This document shows, one piece after another, positions 52,918 through 62,488 of a stretch of 64,000 bases of DNA. Source of the DNA: UBA2033 sp035345875. GTDB taxonomy: Bacteria; Spirochaetota; Leptospiria; Leptospirales; Leptospiraceae. Each line of letters begins with the position of its first letter. The first letter of the stretch is position 1. The stretch is from contig DAORDH010000019.1 of the NCBI GenBank assembly GCA_035345875.1, forward strand, positions 42,923 through 106,922, given 5' to 3'. The position numbers and the translations under genes were made by a program. The notes under the pieces are model-generated. The model was not told the origin of the DNA and did no database searches. It saw only the letters and a list, made by a program, of their open reading frames with translations.

Positions 52918-55422
52918 TTATACCTTCCTCGCAAATAATCTTAATAAAAATGAATTAGCTACTACAGTAAGAGAGCTTAATGTCATAAATAGCGCACAAT
53001 ACACAGGTTGCATGAATCCAAAAGCGGCTAACGGTAACATAATAGAATTGTACATGAAAGATATTCCGATATTTTGCTTAATGGCTCTAGAAGTTAACCT
53101 TGCATACTCTATAGAGAGCCGAACCCCTTTTAAGTCATTCTTCATCAAAATGATATCTGACTTATCTATAGAAATATCAGAAGCTAATTCGAGAGAAATT
53201 CCTACATTTGATTTAGCAAGAATTCCAGCATCATTAATTCCATCACCTACCATACCTACAATTTTTTTACTAGCCTGCAAATCATTCAAAGCTTGTAATT
53301 TTTCTTCTGGCTTCAATTCACCTTTATAATTTTCAATACCAAGTTCCTTCGCTATTCGAGTTACATTCTTATTATTATCGCCTGATAATAACCGTATGTC
53401 TTTCACTCGATTCTTTAACTTTAAAATTTCCTCTTTTATTCCAACTCTAGGTATATCGTTTAACCGAATGAGCCCTATGTATTTTTCATTCACAGAAACA
53501 TATACGATAGTTCCTAGATTGGTATCTTCAATTTTTATATTTTCCAAGCTTACATATTTTTGTATAAAATCTAAATTTCCAATGCTAACTCTATATTCTT
53601 TATTCCCATACAATAAAATCCCTCGAATTCCATACCCTTGTATTTCCTCTACCTCTTTCACGTCCACAAAAGCATCATTGATAGAGCTTGGATTTGAGTA
53701 GGCATTCACAATCGACTTTGCAATTGGATGTGTTGATTTTTTTTCGAGCGAGTATATCAATTTTTGATTTAGATCCGGATCTAGGATTGTGTCCTCTATT
53801 ACAGAAAGAGTTCCCTCTGTTAAAGTTCCAGTCTTATCAAAAATCAGAGTATCTAATTTAGAGAGGGGCTCGATTATATCTAAATTCTTTAAAATAATTC
53901 CTTTTTCTGAATTGATTATATTATTAATCACAAGAGTAGAAGGAATCGCAAGTCCTAGAGCACAAGGACAAGCAACAATCAATACCGCAATTGAGTAAAT
54001 CAAAGATCTTTCAAAATCAGAGGAATAGAGCATCCATCCAATAAATGTAGAAACCGCAACAAATAAAACTACACTAATAAACTTTGTGGCAATTCGATCA
54101 GTTTTTCTCTGTATAGCTGGTTTCTCCAATAACGCATCTTCAATCATCTTTTGTAAGATCGATAGAGTTGAGTTTTGAGTAGAATTAATTACTCTTAAAT
54201 AAATTGCATTTGTAATCGAAAGCGAACCAGCGTAAATCTTTTCGCCTTTTTTCTTGGATACTGGTTTTGATTCACCTGTCAGAAAAGACTCATCTACATG
54301 TCCATGGTCAGATTCTAAAACACCATCTACAGAAAGTCTTTCTCCTGCTTTTACTAAGATCAAATCATCCTTCTTAACTCGATTGGATGGAATCTTTTGT
54401 TCAACTCCATTTTCTATGATTGTGCAAAGCTCGGGTAACTTACTAAGCAAACTATTTATCTTTCGATTTGCCATATTTCGAGAGACAGCTTCTAAATATT
54501 TCCCAATTAATATAAAAAAGAAAATAGTGCAAACAGAATCAAAATACACTTCGCCTTTGTCGGTTAACGTTACATAAACACTATAAAAATACGCGAGCGA
54601 AATACCTAAAATTAAAAGAAAATCCATATTGAGAGTTTTATTTTTTAATCCATAGTAAGCACCGCGAAAAAAAGGAACGCCCGAATAGAGATACACGGGC
54701 GTGGCAAGGAGCCAAGAGTAGAAATGGAATAATCGTTTAAAACCAAGTTCAATCCCTGTAAAATATCCTGCATACAGAGAAACAGTAAATGCCATTATGC
54801 TTCCAAATGAAAAAGCAGCTACTACCATCCGAATCAGTAGATCTGTTGCATAATTGTTATAGGCTTTTTCTTTTTTCCATGGTGCATATAGCTTTGGTAA
54901 ATACCCAATACTTTGAATAATAGAAAAAATTTGAGACAATTTGAGAATTTTATCATCCCATACAATATGCGCTCTACCTGTTGAAAAATTAATTCTTACT
55001 TTCTTAATTCCTTTTGTCTCAGATAAAACTTTTTCATTGAGCCATACACAAGCAGAGCAATGAATATTGGTAATATTAATATATACTTCTGAATCAGTTT
55101 TATTAACGGAAGTCACAAATTCAGAATAGGTTACTTCACTGTCTAAGTTTTCAGCTTCTTCTTTTCTATATTCTGCAACTGGCTCTAAGTTGGACGATCC
55201 TCTTAAATCATAAAAGAAATCTTTACCCATTTCGGAAATAAGTTCACTTACAGTTTGACAGCCGGTACAACAGTAATATCTATCCTCTCCTTGAAGCTTG
55301 GATGTAACAATTAGATTTTTGGGAATAGGGTTTTGGCAATGGTAGCATGTAGTAGGAATAGAACTCATTTTCTGCGATTTCGTATTTTTATTTAGAGACT
55401 CAAACTCTTTGGAGAGAACCAT
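52918..55422 (-). CDS. ccoI: Copper-translocating P-type ATPase CcoI
   Basis: 834 aa. N-terminal Cys-rich metal site (CYHCQN, YYCCTGC), a heavy-metal-associated domain with CSAC, eight membrane helices, the CPC motif in VACPCALGLAIPS, phosphorylation motif DKTGT, THP region KSTHPIAKS and GDGINDAG. Supplies copper for the CuB site of cbb3 oxidase. Located between ccoH and ccoS as in classic operons, which favours CcoI over a general copper exporter. Confidence 0.95.
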   Translation of the reverse strand: MVLSKEFESLNKNTKSQKMSSIPTTCYHCQNPIPKNLIVTSKLQGEDRYYCCTGCQTVSELISEMGKDFFYDLRGSSNLEPVAEYRKEEAENLDSEVTYSEFVTSVNKTDSEVYINITNIHCSACVWLNEKVLSETKGIKKVRINFSTGRAHIVWDDKILKLSQIFSIIQSIGYLPKLYAPWKKEKAYNNYATDLLIRMVVAAFSFGSIMAFTVSLYAGYFTGIELGFKRLFHFYSWLLATPVYLYSGVPFFRGAYYGLKNKTLNMDFLLILGISLAYFYSVYVTLTDKGEVYFDSVCTIFFFILIGKYLEAVSRNMANRKINSLLSKLPELCTIIENGVEQKIPSNRVKKDDLILVKAGERLSVDGVLESDHGHVDESFLTGESKPVSKKKGEKIYAGSLSITNAIYLRVINSTQNSTLSILQKMIEDALLEKPAIQRKTDRIATKFISVVLFVAVSTFIGWMLYSSDFERSLIYSIAVLIVACPCALGLAIPSTLVINNIINSEKGIILKNLDIIEPLSKLDTLIFDKTGTLTEGTLSVIEDTILDPDLNQKLIYSLEKKSTHPIAKSIVNAYSNPSSINDAFVDVKEVEEIQGYGIRGILLYGNKEYRVSIGNLDFIQKYVSLENIKIEDTNLGTIVYVSVNEKYIGLIRLNDIPRVGIKEEILKLKNRVKDIRLLSGDNNKNVTRIAKELGIENYKGELKPEEKLQALNDLQASKKIVGMVGDGINDAGILAKSNVGISLELASDISIDKSDIILMKNDLKGVRLSIEYARLTSRAIKQNIGISFMYNSIMLPLAAFGFMQPVYCALFMTLSSLTVVANSFLLRLFARKV

Positions 55423-55424
55423 CT

Positions 55425-55937
55425 TTATTTTACCACGATCATAAAAGTTTTTTCAAAACTTCTACCATCTACACTTGCATTTAAAGTGACTTGCCATGGT
55501 CCATCAAGCGGAAAATCAACATTAGCCTTATACATTCCATCTTTATCATAAATAAATTCTTTCTTTTCAGTAAATTTATTTGTAGCACTTCTCTCTCTTG
55601 TTAAAACTAGCTTTGCACCTTTCACTGGTTCTTCATTTTTAAAGATACCAATAGAAAGTTGATTATTTCCGAGAGTAACTTCAGAATCTTTTTCTAAGAG
55701 CGTTGTGCGAAAATGATATCCTTCCGAACGCATTTGAACGGTTTGAGCAATTTCTTTCTCATAGTTCATACCTTTTTCGTAATAGTTTTTATCCATGACA
55801 GGTTCATGACCTGCCATAGCAATTTTCACTGTATACCAAGTGGCAGCAATTAAAGCAGTAAACGCAAGAGTCATTACTATGAATGCAAAGCGTATGCTTC
55901 CACTTTCCGATTTAATATTATTGGATACTTGGATCAT
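55425..55937 (-). CDS. ccoH: FixH/CcoH family assembly protein
   Basis: 170 aa. One membrane helix (about 17-40) followed by KIAMAGHEPVMDKNYYEKGMNYEK and a periplasmic beta domain with PLDGPWQVTLNASVDG. Matches FixH. Helps mature cbb3 oxidase. Overlaps ccoG by 20 bases and sits two bases before ccoI. Confidence 0.93.
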   Translation of the reverse strand: MIQVSNNIKSESGSIRFAFIVMTLAFTALIAATWYTVKIAMAGHEPVMDKNYYEKGMNYEKEIAQTVQMRSEGYHFRTTLLEKDSEVTLGNNQLSIGIFKNEEPVKGAKLVLTRERSATNKFTEKKEFIYDKDGMYKANVDFPLDGPWQVTLNASVDGRSFEKTFMIVVK

Positions 55938-57243
55938 CTGGTAACCTCAACGGAATTGTCTTATTAATTTTATAAGAAGTGTTGCTTGTATCTTGTAATT
56001 GCAATTTCACCTGCACGATACTTGCAGCTTTTTCTGATTTTGGTAAATTTCCGGATTCAATAAAGATTCTAAGCTTTGCAGTTCCATTTGCAGGAACTAG
56101 CACTTTTGAATCTTCTGTTCCAGTGTGGATAACCGGCTTTAGCCGTTCATTGTCCACAACTTCTAACTTTAATTCCCTATTCTCATAAGTCATATTTTGA
56201 AGATTTAAGATATAAAAATTTCGAACTTTTTGATCCGGGATAATCATTGGTTCTAAACTTCTTTCTGGAATGATACTAGCGTAGAGCGGAACTCTATCGG
56301 ACAGTAATACGATTGCTGTTGTTAAAACCGCAAATAATAATGTAGCATAAATGACAGTTCTTGGACGAATCCAACGAATCTTTTGATTTTTTTCAACTCG
56401 ATTGAGCGAGTCATAATTAATTAATGATTTTTTATTTTCTTTGCCCATTTGAATTGTGCAGGCATCTATACATTTTCCGCATGCGATACAACCCACATTT
56501 AATCCGTCTCGAATATCAATACCTGTTGGGCAGACGACTAGACACATATTACAAGCTGTGCAGTCTCCAATTTTAACTTGCTTATTTCTGCGAGGCTCTC
56601 CTCTTTTATAATCATAGGTTACGTTATACGAATCAGCATCCATCATGACTGTTTGAAATCTTGCATACGGACAAGCATACTTGCAGAATTGCTCTCTAAC
56701 TACTGTCATATCAATAAAGAGAGTTGCTGAGAAAAATGCTATAAAGTATTGAAACTTCACATCTTTAAAATCTAAACTCATAATTCTAGATAGCATTTCT
56801 TTTGGGTCATTGAAATAAGCCACAATATGGAATGCAGAGAAAATTGAGAAAGCTATCCAAACAGCGTATAACAGCGCTTTGCCGTAAGGATTAGCATCTT
56901 TCTTTCCATATTTATTGCCTAATATGAATCTACCGATAACATCAAAAAAATCGGTAAACACTGTCTGCGGGCAAGCCCATCCGCACCACACTCTACCAAT
57001 GAGAGATGTGAAAAAGAAAAGCGATAGTCCCGCAGTCAGTAGAAACAAGTGTAAGAAAATTCCTTCTTGGGGAATGTAAATTCCACCTAATAGATGAAAT
57101 TTCCTTGCTGGAATATCTAGACGCATGAAAGGTTTGTCCCCCCAAGACAACCAAGGGATGATCACATAAATCAAACCCAGTAATGCCTCAACGACATAGC
57201 GCCTACTCCTGATTGCCCCCGTTATATGTCTAGATATAATCAT
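55918..57243 (-). CDS. ccoG: Cytochrome c oxidase accessory protein CcoG (FixG)
   Basis: 441 aa. About five membrane helices with RVWCGWACPQTVF, then FCKYACPYARFQ and two 4Fe-4S clusters in DCTACNMCLVVCP and CIACGKCIDAC, and a C-terminal Ig-like domain (IgFixG). By family work it is a cupric reductase helping deliver Cu(I) to CcoI. AGGAG before the ATG. Confidence 0.96.
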   Translation of the reverse strand: MIISRHITGAIRSRRYVVEALLGLIYVIIPWLSWGDKPFMRLDIPARKFHLLGGIYIPQEGIFLHLFLLTAGLSLFFFTSLIGRVWCGWACPQTVFTDFFDVIGRFILGNKYGKKDANPYGKALLYAVWIAFSIFSAFHIVAYFNDPKEMLSRIMSLDFKDVKFQYFIAFFSATLFIDMTVVREQFCKYACPYARFQTVMMDADSYNVTYDYKRGEPRRNKQVKIGDCTACNMCLVVCPTGIDIRDGLNVGCIACGKCIDACTIQMGKENKKSLINYDSLNRVEKNQKIRWIRPRTVIYATLLFAVLTTAIVLLSDRVPLYASIIPERSLEPMIIPDQKVRNFYILNLQNMTYENRELKLEVVDNERLKPVIHTGTEDSKVLVPANGTAKLRIFIESGNLPKSEKAASIVQVKLQLQDTSNTSYKINKTIPLRLPDDPSIQ

Positions 57244-57253
57244 TTCTTTACTC

Positions 57254-57781
57254 CTATTTCACTTTTTTTAAACTTGGATTGTTACTTGCAAGCCAAGCCA
57301 TTACTTGATATACTCTCTCAGAGCCTAAAGAAGCTTTATGCGGAGGCATTGCGCCCCTACCAAGCTTTGCTTTATCAACTCCAACCCCTTCCATAATGAC
57401 ATTGTAGATTTCTGCATCTGTGTCACCATGGATCCATTCTGCATCAGTCAGGTTTGGTCCTACTAATCCTTTTGCCTCTGGTCCATGACAAGCAACACAA
57501 AAGTTCTGGAAGTTTTTCTTTCCTTCTGCAATCGCATCTGCATTTTCACGCATTGGATTTGATCCGTCTGCACTAACTACAACCTTTGCCATCGGAAATT
57601 GTTTTTCATATTCAGCGACTTCTTTATTAAAACTATCAGCCATTTTCCATTCGGAAAACCAGTGAAAGTAAATTGTATAAAACACTGCGAAAACAATTGC
57701 AAGTCCGAAGAAAAGTTTCCACCATTCTGGCATCGGATTATCTGCTTGTTTGATACCATCAAATTCTTTATTATGATCCAT
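57254..57781 (-). CDS. ccoP: cbb3 oxidase subunit III CcoP, short single-haem form
   Basis: 175 aa. One membrane helix (about 22-43) then a single cytochrome c domain with CVACH (C95, C98, H99) and a Met ligand in RGAMPPHK. Classic CcoP has two CxxCH domains and about 290 residues, so this is a one-haem variant or the second haem comes from another protein. Two bases after ccoQ. Confidence 0.9.
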   Translation of the reverse strand: MDHNKEFDGIKQADNPMPEWWKLFFGLAIVFAVFYTIYFHWFSEWKMADSFNKEVAEYEKQFPMAKVVVSADGSNPMRENADAIAEGKKNFQNFCVACHGPEAKGLVGPNLTDAEWIHGDTDAEIYNVIMEGVGVDKAKLGRGAMPPHKASLGSERVYQVMAWLASNNPSLKKVK

Positions 57782-57783
57782 AT

Positions 57784-57939
57784 TTAGTCCTCATCTAACA
57801 TTCTATATTTTGGAGTTTCAACTAATTCCCTTCGTTTTTTACTATATAAGTAAAATGTAATAAACATAATTGCTATTACTAACACAGGGAGCCTGAGCGC
57901 TTTGTAAACTACCAGAGCAGTCATCATTTGATCTTCCAT
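57784..57939 (-). CDS. ccoQ: cbb3 oxidase small subunit CcoQ
   Basis: 51 aa, one membrane helix (about 15-31) and a C-terminal SKKRRELVETPKYRMLDED typical of CcoQ/FixQ. Located between ccoO and ccoP as in other cbb3 operons. Stabilises the complex. Confidence 0.85.
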   Translation of the reverse strand: MEDQMMTALVVYKALRLPVLVIAIMFITFYLYSKKRRELVETPKYRMLDED

Positions 57940-57947
57940 GGCATTTC

Positions 57948-58631
57948 CTACTTAGCAGTCTCCTGCAAATTAGCAGTATCACGTCCTAATTTCAAAAGGT
58001 ATGCAATTAACGCATCTCCCTTAGTTTTACCTGCTAACTGTGACTCTACTAAATCATAATCAGCTTGCGAATAAGGAACTCCAACCTTAGAAAGACCTTG
58101 CATATGGCTTTTTATATTTGCAGGGTTAATTGTAGCACCCGCATCAAATAACCATGCATACGATGGCATTGTTGAACCAGGTGAAGTTTCTCTTGGATTC
58201 ATCAAGTGACGTTTGTGCCAATCAACTGAATCCTGAATTTGTGATTCGTGAGCTAAATCAGGACCTGTTCTTTTAGATCCCCATAAAAATGGGTGATCAT
58301 ATACATATTCCCCACCTTTAGAGTATCCATCTTTACCATAAACTTTCTTTGGATCAAAACGATCCACTTCCCATTTAAAAGGGCGAATCATTTGGGTATG
58401 ACAACTATTGCATCCCTCTGCAATGTAAATATCTCTTCCTGCCAATTCAATTGGAGAATAGGGTTTTACTGAAGCAATAGGAACTACCGTTTGTGTCAAA
58501 AAGAATGGAGGAATCAATTCAAATAATCCCCCAATCAAGATTGCGATAGTCGTATAGATTGCAAACTTAACGCCATTTAAATCCCAATGATCTGCGATAT
58601 CAGAAAACCAATCAAAGATTTTTTGCATCAT
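57948..58631 (-). CDS. ccoO: cbb3 oxidase subunit II CcoO (mono-haem cytochrome c)
   Basis: 227 aa. One membrane helix (about 25-45) and a haem c site GCNSCHTQM (C74, C77, H78), with SPGSTMPSYAWLFD providing the Met ligand. AAGGAGG ribosome site. Passes electrons from the donor cytochrome to CcoN. Confidence 0.96.
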   Translation of the reverse strand: MMQKIFDWFSDIADHWDLNGVKFAIYTTIAILIGGLFELIPPFFLTQTVVPIASVKPYSPIELAGRDIYIAEGCNSCHTQMIRPFKWEVDRFDPKKVYGKDGYSKGGEYVYDHPFLWGSKRTGPDLAHESQIQDSVDWHKRHLMNPRETSPGSTMPSYAWLFDAGATINPANIKSHMQGLSKVGVPYSQADYDLVESQLAGKTKGDALIAYLLKLGRDTANLQETAK

Positions 58632-58641
58632 ATAAGCCTCC

Positions 58642-60099
58642 TTATGCCTTCACCCGAAGGTCTATTTCCTTGAAACCGCTTCCAGCTGTTCCAATTGTTT
58701 TAACCAAGTTATATATCATGATAACATAGCCGATGAAGAACATTCCTCCTCCAACCCCTCTCATGATTCTGTATGGTTTTAGAAGTGCAGTAATCTCAAC
58801 CCAGTTTGGATATTGCAAGAAACCTTTATCAGTAATAGCTCTCCACATTGCACCTTCTGTAATACCAGAAACCCACATAGAAACGATGTATAATAAAATA
58901 CCTAACGTTCCTAACCAGAAATGTAAATTTGCTAATTTTTCTGAATATAGATTTGTATTCCACATTCTTGGAACTAAATAATAGAATGCAGCAGCAGACA
59001 TGAATCCTACCCAACCTAATGTTCCACTATGCACGTGACCAATGATCCAATCAGTATTGTGAGCTAACGCACTAATTGCACGAATAGAAAGAAGTGGTCC
59101 TTCAAATGTTGACATACCGTAGAAAGTAATCCCTACGAGCATCATCTTCAAAGTTGCATCTGTTTTAATTTTATCTTTTGCCTGTGTGAGTGTTAAAAAT
59201 CCATTCAACATACCACCCCAGGATGGCATCCAGAGCATCACACTAAAAACCATTCCTGTAGTTTGTAACCATTCAGGAATTGGGGAATAGAGCAAGTGGT
59301 GAGGACCAGCCCAAATGTATAGAAATACTAAACTCCAGAAGTGAATGATAGATAGTTTGTGACTATAAATTGGCTGTTTGATGTGTTTTGGGAAATAATA
59401 ATACATCAAACCGAGGAACGGAGTCGTTAATACGAAAGCAACTGCGTTATGTCCATACCACCACTGAATATTTGCATCATACACACCTGAGTAAATCGAA
59501 TAAGATTTCATTAATCCTACCGGAATTGCTAAATTGTTTACAATGAATAAGATTGGAACGGTCACAAAAGATGCAACATAAAACCAAATCGCAACATAGA
59601 GTTGTTTTTCTTCTCTTTTGATAATAGTCATGAGATAGTTTACAAAGAAAATCACATACCAAATAACAATTAATAAATCAAGTGGCCACTCTAACTCAGC
59701 ATATTCTTTACCTTGGGTTAAACCTAATGGCAATGTAATTGCAGCAAGCAAAATTGTTACATTGTAAAGCACCAAGTGAATCATTGCAAGTTGATCACTC
59801 CAAATTCTAACTCTTAGTAATCTTTGTGCTGAATGATACGCAGTCGCAAAAATCGCACTGAGCGCAAAACCGAAAATAGCCGCATTTGTGTGAAGCGGGC
59901 GTAAACGACCAAAGCTAAAATACTCTGTATAATTTAATTGTGGATAAACTAATTGAAATGCAATCAATACTCCTATTGCCATAGCTGCAAATCCCCAAAG
60001 AAAGGCTGACAGAATAAACGCTTTTACAATGAAGTCATTGTATTTAGGATCAGAACCTGCAGATGCAGAGCCTGAACCAGCGGATGTATTTGTGTTCAT
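58642..60099 (-). CDS. ccoN: cbb3-type cytochrome c oxidase catalytic subunit I CcoN
   Basis: 485 aa, about twelve membrane helices. Conserved His-containing segments include RPLHTNAAIFGFALS, WWYGHNAVAFVLT, WAGPHHLLYSPIPEW and IGHVHSGTLGWVG, which hold haems b and b3 and CuB. Reduces O2 to water with high affinity and pumps protons. First gene of the minus-strand operon ccoNOQPGHIS; AAGGAGAAGGA before the ATG; a candidate FNR-type promoter lies 62-103 bases upstream. Confidence 0.97.
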   Translation of the reverse strand: MNTNTSAGSGSASAGSDPKYNDFIVKAFILSAFLWGFAAMAIGVLIAFQLVYPQLNYTEYFSFGRLRPLHTNAAIFGFALSAIFATAYHSAQRLLRVRIWSDQLAMIHLVLYNVTILLAAITLPLGLTQGKEYAELEWPLDLLIVIWYVIFFVNYLMTIIKREEKQLYVAIWFYVASFVTVPILFIVNNLAIPVGLMKSYSIYSGVYDANIQWWYGHNAVAFVLTTPFLGLMYYYFPKHIKQPIYSHKLSIIHFWSLVFLYIWAGPHHLLYSPIPEWLQTTGMVFSVMLWMPSWGGMLNGFLTLTQAKDKIKTDATLKMMLVGITFYGMSTFEGPLLSIRAISALAHNTDWIIGHVHSGTLGWVGFMSAAAFYYLVPRMWNTNLYSEKLANLHFWLGTLGILLYIVSMWVSGITEGAMWRAITDKGFLQYPNWVEITALLKPYRIMRGVGGGMFFIGYVIMIYNLVKTIGTAGSGFKEIDLRVKA

Positions 60100-60160
60100 A
60101 AATAATTCCTTCTCCTTAAAGTACCGTATAGAATAAATATTGTAAAAGAATCAAAGGGTT

Positions 60161-60202
60161 TTTATAAGTTTTGCTTTCAAACTAATATGATTTTTGTCAT
60201 AT
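60161..60202 (-). promoter_or_regulatory. Candidate class II FNR/CRP-type promoter of the cbb3 operon
   Basis: Perfect palindrome ATATGA-TTTTTG-TCATAT at 60185-60202 (TGA-N6-TCA core). On the minus strand a TATAAA -10-like box at 60161-60166 is centred 30 bp from the palindrome centre, exactly the spacing of a class II activator site at -41.5. Start of transcription would fall near 60153, about 54 bases before ccoN. Confidence 0.6.
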
Positions 60203-60299
60203 GGTAAAATTAGAGAAAAAAAATTTAGAATTCTATAAATATATAAAAAGTTTCACGAGGAAGGAATTAGTGTATTACCGCTTCTTCGTAAGGATTAAA

Positions 60300-60998
60300 A
60301 TGGAAAATAGGATCAATTGTTCTAGTTGTTCAAGCAAAGAATATGGTGTTTTTAAATGTGCTTCTCCAACTGCGTTAGACAAAATCTATGGAGATAAATC
60401 TCATCTTCAATTCAAGAAGAAAGATATCATCTTTAAAGAGCATGAAAAAATGAATGGCTTTTACTGCATTCAAACTGGCGTTGTTAGAACTTACAAAACA
60501 TCTGCTAGCGGCAAAGAGCAAACATTTCAAATTGCAGGACGTGGCAAATGGTTAGGATTTCGAGACCTAATTTCAGGTGAAGAATCAAATCATTCCTCGA
60601 TTTGCTTAGAAGATGTAGAGGTTTGTTTCATACCGAAAGAAACAATTACTCATTTAATAAAGTCAGATGCTGACTTTCAAATTGAAGTAATGAAATATCT
60701 AGCAGATGAATGGAAAGATATGGAGAACCATGTTCATTCAATGGGCACAAAGCAGATTCATAGCAGATTGGCAGAATTGCTCATCACATTCCATGGAGCG
60801 TCAGGCGGCACAGAAAATGAGTTAAACATTAATGTTACTCGAGAAGTAATGGCCACCTGCATTGGAACTACGACTGAGACTTTAATTCGTGCTTTAGCTG
60901 ATTTTAAAGATAGAAATTGGATTCGAGTGGAAAAGAATAAAATAGAGCTAATCAATTTAAAAGCCTTATACAACATTTCGGAAGCAACAACCAATTAA
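60300..60998 (+). CDS. FNR/CRP-family regulator with N-terminal cysteines
   Basis: 232 aa from the ATG at 60300, preceded by AAGGA; an earlier ATG at 60201 is in frame but lies inside the palindrome. Cysteines C7, C10 and C20 (C-x2-C-x9-C) plus C102/C109 could hold a 4Fe-4S cluster as in FNR. The effector domain lacks the Glu/Arg of cAMP binding. The helix-turn-helix at about 176-208 has TTETLIRAL, with the Glu and Arg of FNR but Ile at the usual Ser. Divergent from ccoN; likely oxygen-controlled activator of it. Confidence 0.85.
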   Translation: MENRINCSSCSSKEYGVFKCASPTALDKIYGDKSHLQFKKKDIIFKEHEKMNGFYCIQTGVVRTYKTSASGKEQTFQIAGRGKWLGFRDLISGEESNHSSICLEDVEVCFIPKETITHLIKSDADFQIEVMKYLADEWKDMENHVHSMGTKQIHSRLAELLITFHGASGGTENELNINVTREVMATCIGTTTETLIRALADFKDRNWIRVEKNKIELINLKALYNISEATTN

Positions 60999-61019
60999 CT
61001 TCGGTTATTTGCGAGTTTG

Positions 61020-61811
61020 TTACCAGCCACTAGAAAATAATCTCCGTGCCCCTTTTAAGCCACATTTTTGATAAATTTGGTAGGCTCTGGCGGCATCATC
61101 CCTGATTTGACTGGCATTTTTATTTTCAAGCCAGCTTAAAACTCCGGCATTTAAAACATATGCTTCAGGAGCAAGGAGTCCATTTGTCCAGAGAATAGGG
61201 CTTATTTCACTCGAGTTAAATTGACTCGAAAAATAGGATTTAGAATAACAAGCAAGTAGAATAATCGGTATAGATTTGTAGTTATTTATTTTTTTTAAAG
61301 GCAATTCTAAACTAAAATCCATTAAACCATTGTGACCTACAAAGGCGAGTAAATCGGCATTAGCCGCTAATTGTAATAGAATTTCTTTTTTTAAGAATGG
61401 GTTATAGATCAGTACTGAATCTAGATGAATTTGCTTCGCAGATAGAATTAAATTTTCTATAGATTTTTTTATCGCACTTCCTTTGTATGCATCCGCAATT
61501 AGATAAGCATTTTTCGTAGGATTCCAAAATACAATTCTCTCCAATATAAAATCATTTAAATTCAGTGAACTAGAAATGATTTTCCAATCCTTTTGTGTTT
61601 TAAAATAGGATTTCACTCCATAACGCGCGCCCCAATATAAATTATTTTCTAAATCTTCACCATTTCCTAATTTTTCTGGAACAGGAACAATTCCTTGGTT
61701 TTTATTATCACAGAGCGAAACAAAAACATGAATCACCTTTTCTTCTTTTGATAAAATTCCTCCAGAGAAAAGATTTAAAAAGAAAATAAATATAATAATT
61801 CTAAGTATCAT
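61020..61811 (-). CDS. Exported caspase-like (clan CD) cysteine peptidase-like protein
   Basis: 263 aa with a signal peptide at about 1-21. Opening IHVFVSLCDNKNQGIVPVPE and LYWGARYGVKSYFK recall a family of uncharacterised exported proteins. A His in AFVGHNGLMDF (H160) and a Cys in IILLACYSKSYF (C188) are spaced as in clan CD peptidases (His-Gly then Ala-Cys), although here the His is followed by Asn. Activity is a hypothesis; substrate unknown. Confidence 0.7.
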   Translation of the reverse strand: MILRIIIFIFFLNLFSGGILSKEEKVIHVFVSLCDNKNQGIVPVPEKLGNGEDLENNLYWGARYGVKSYFKTQKDWKIISSSLNLNDFILERIVFWNPTKNAYLIADAYKGSAIKKSIENLILSAKQIHLDSVLIYNPFLKKEILLQLAANADLLAFVGHNGLMDFSLELPLKKINNYKSIPIILLACYSKSYFSSQFNSSEISPILWTNGLLAPEAYVLNAGVLSWLENKNASQIRDDAARAYQIYQKCGLKGARRLFSSGW

Positions 61812-62488
61812 GAGTAAATGAGTTTATTCACTATTTATTTTTGTATATATTTTTTTAAAGAATGTTTCTATTTGTGTATAACGTCTAAAAATCATAATGA
61901 TTCATATAGAAAAAAAATACTCTTTGGTATAGAAAGAAAGGAAAGAAAATTGAAAAATATCATTTCTTCTAGTCGTTTCAATCTTTCCTACACTAAATAA
62001 AATAATAATATATGAGCCTAGTTGACTCTCTGAATCCCCTCATTTACCCAAAGGGAAAAAAATAAAAACTATGAATCGAATTTCGCAAAGCAAGCTAAGC
62101 AGGCTTATTAGGTTGACTAACTGAGTAGAACTTTTCACCAAAATGTTTTTATAAAAACGTAGATAAGATTTTCCAAACCTTCCTTTCTCCATAAATTTCT
62201 ATCATACCAATTAGAATCAGAAAAGAAGATAAAGATTGTATATCCTATGCAAAAAAAGATTCTCTCTTTAGGACATTCTTACAATTTCCCAATCAGAAAG
62301 TATCCAACCGAATTGAAAAAGGAATTGAATATATGATTCAAGAAAAAGTAAGTTAGTTGAAACATAATTGATTTATGGAATAAAAATCAATTCAGCGCAC
62401 TGACTTATATCATATATCGTTCCTAAAAATTATGAGTGAGAAACTACCGTATTCTTTTCCAACATGGTTAAAATACAGTGAGGACTAT
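61812..62488. other. Non-coding stretch upstream of ppdK
   Basis: About 675 bases, AT-rich, with no convincing gene: a short frame at 61818-62000 has no protein-like features. It serves as the leader/promoter region of the pyruvate phosphate dikinase gene. No strong inverted repeat recognised. Confidence 0.45.

Noticed and set aside
61818..62000. 60-codon frame in the spacer before ppdK
   Set aside because: No ribosome site, hydrophobic then random composition, and not recognisable; treated as non-coding.
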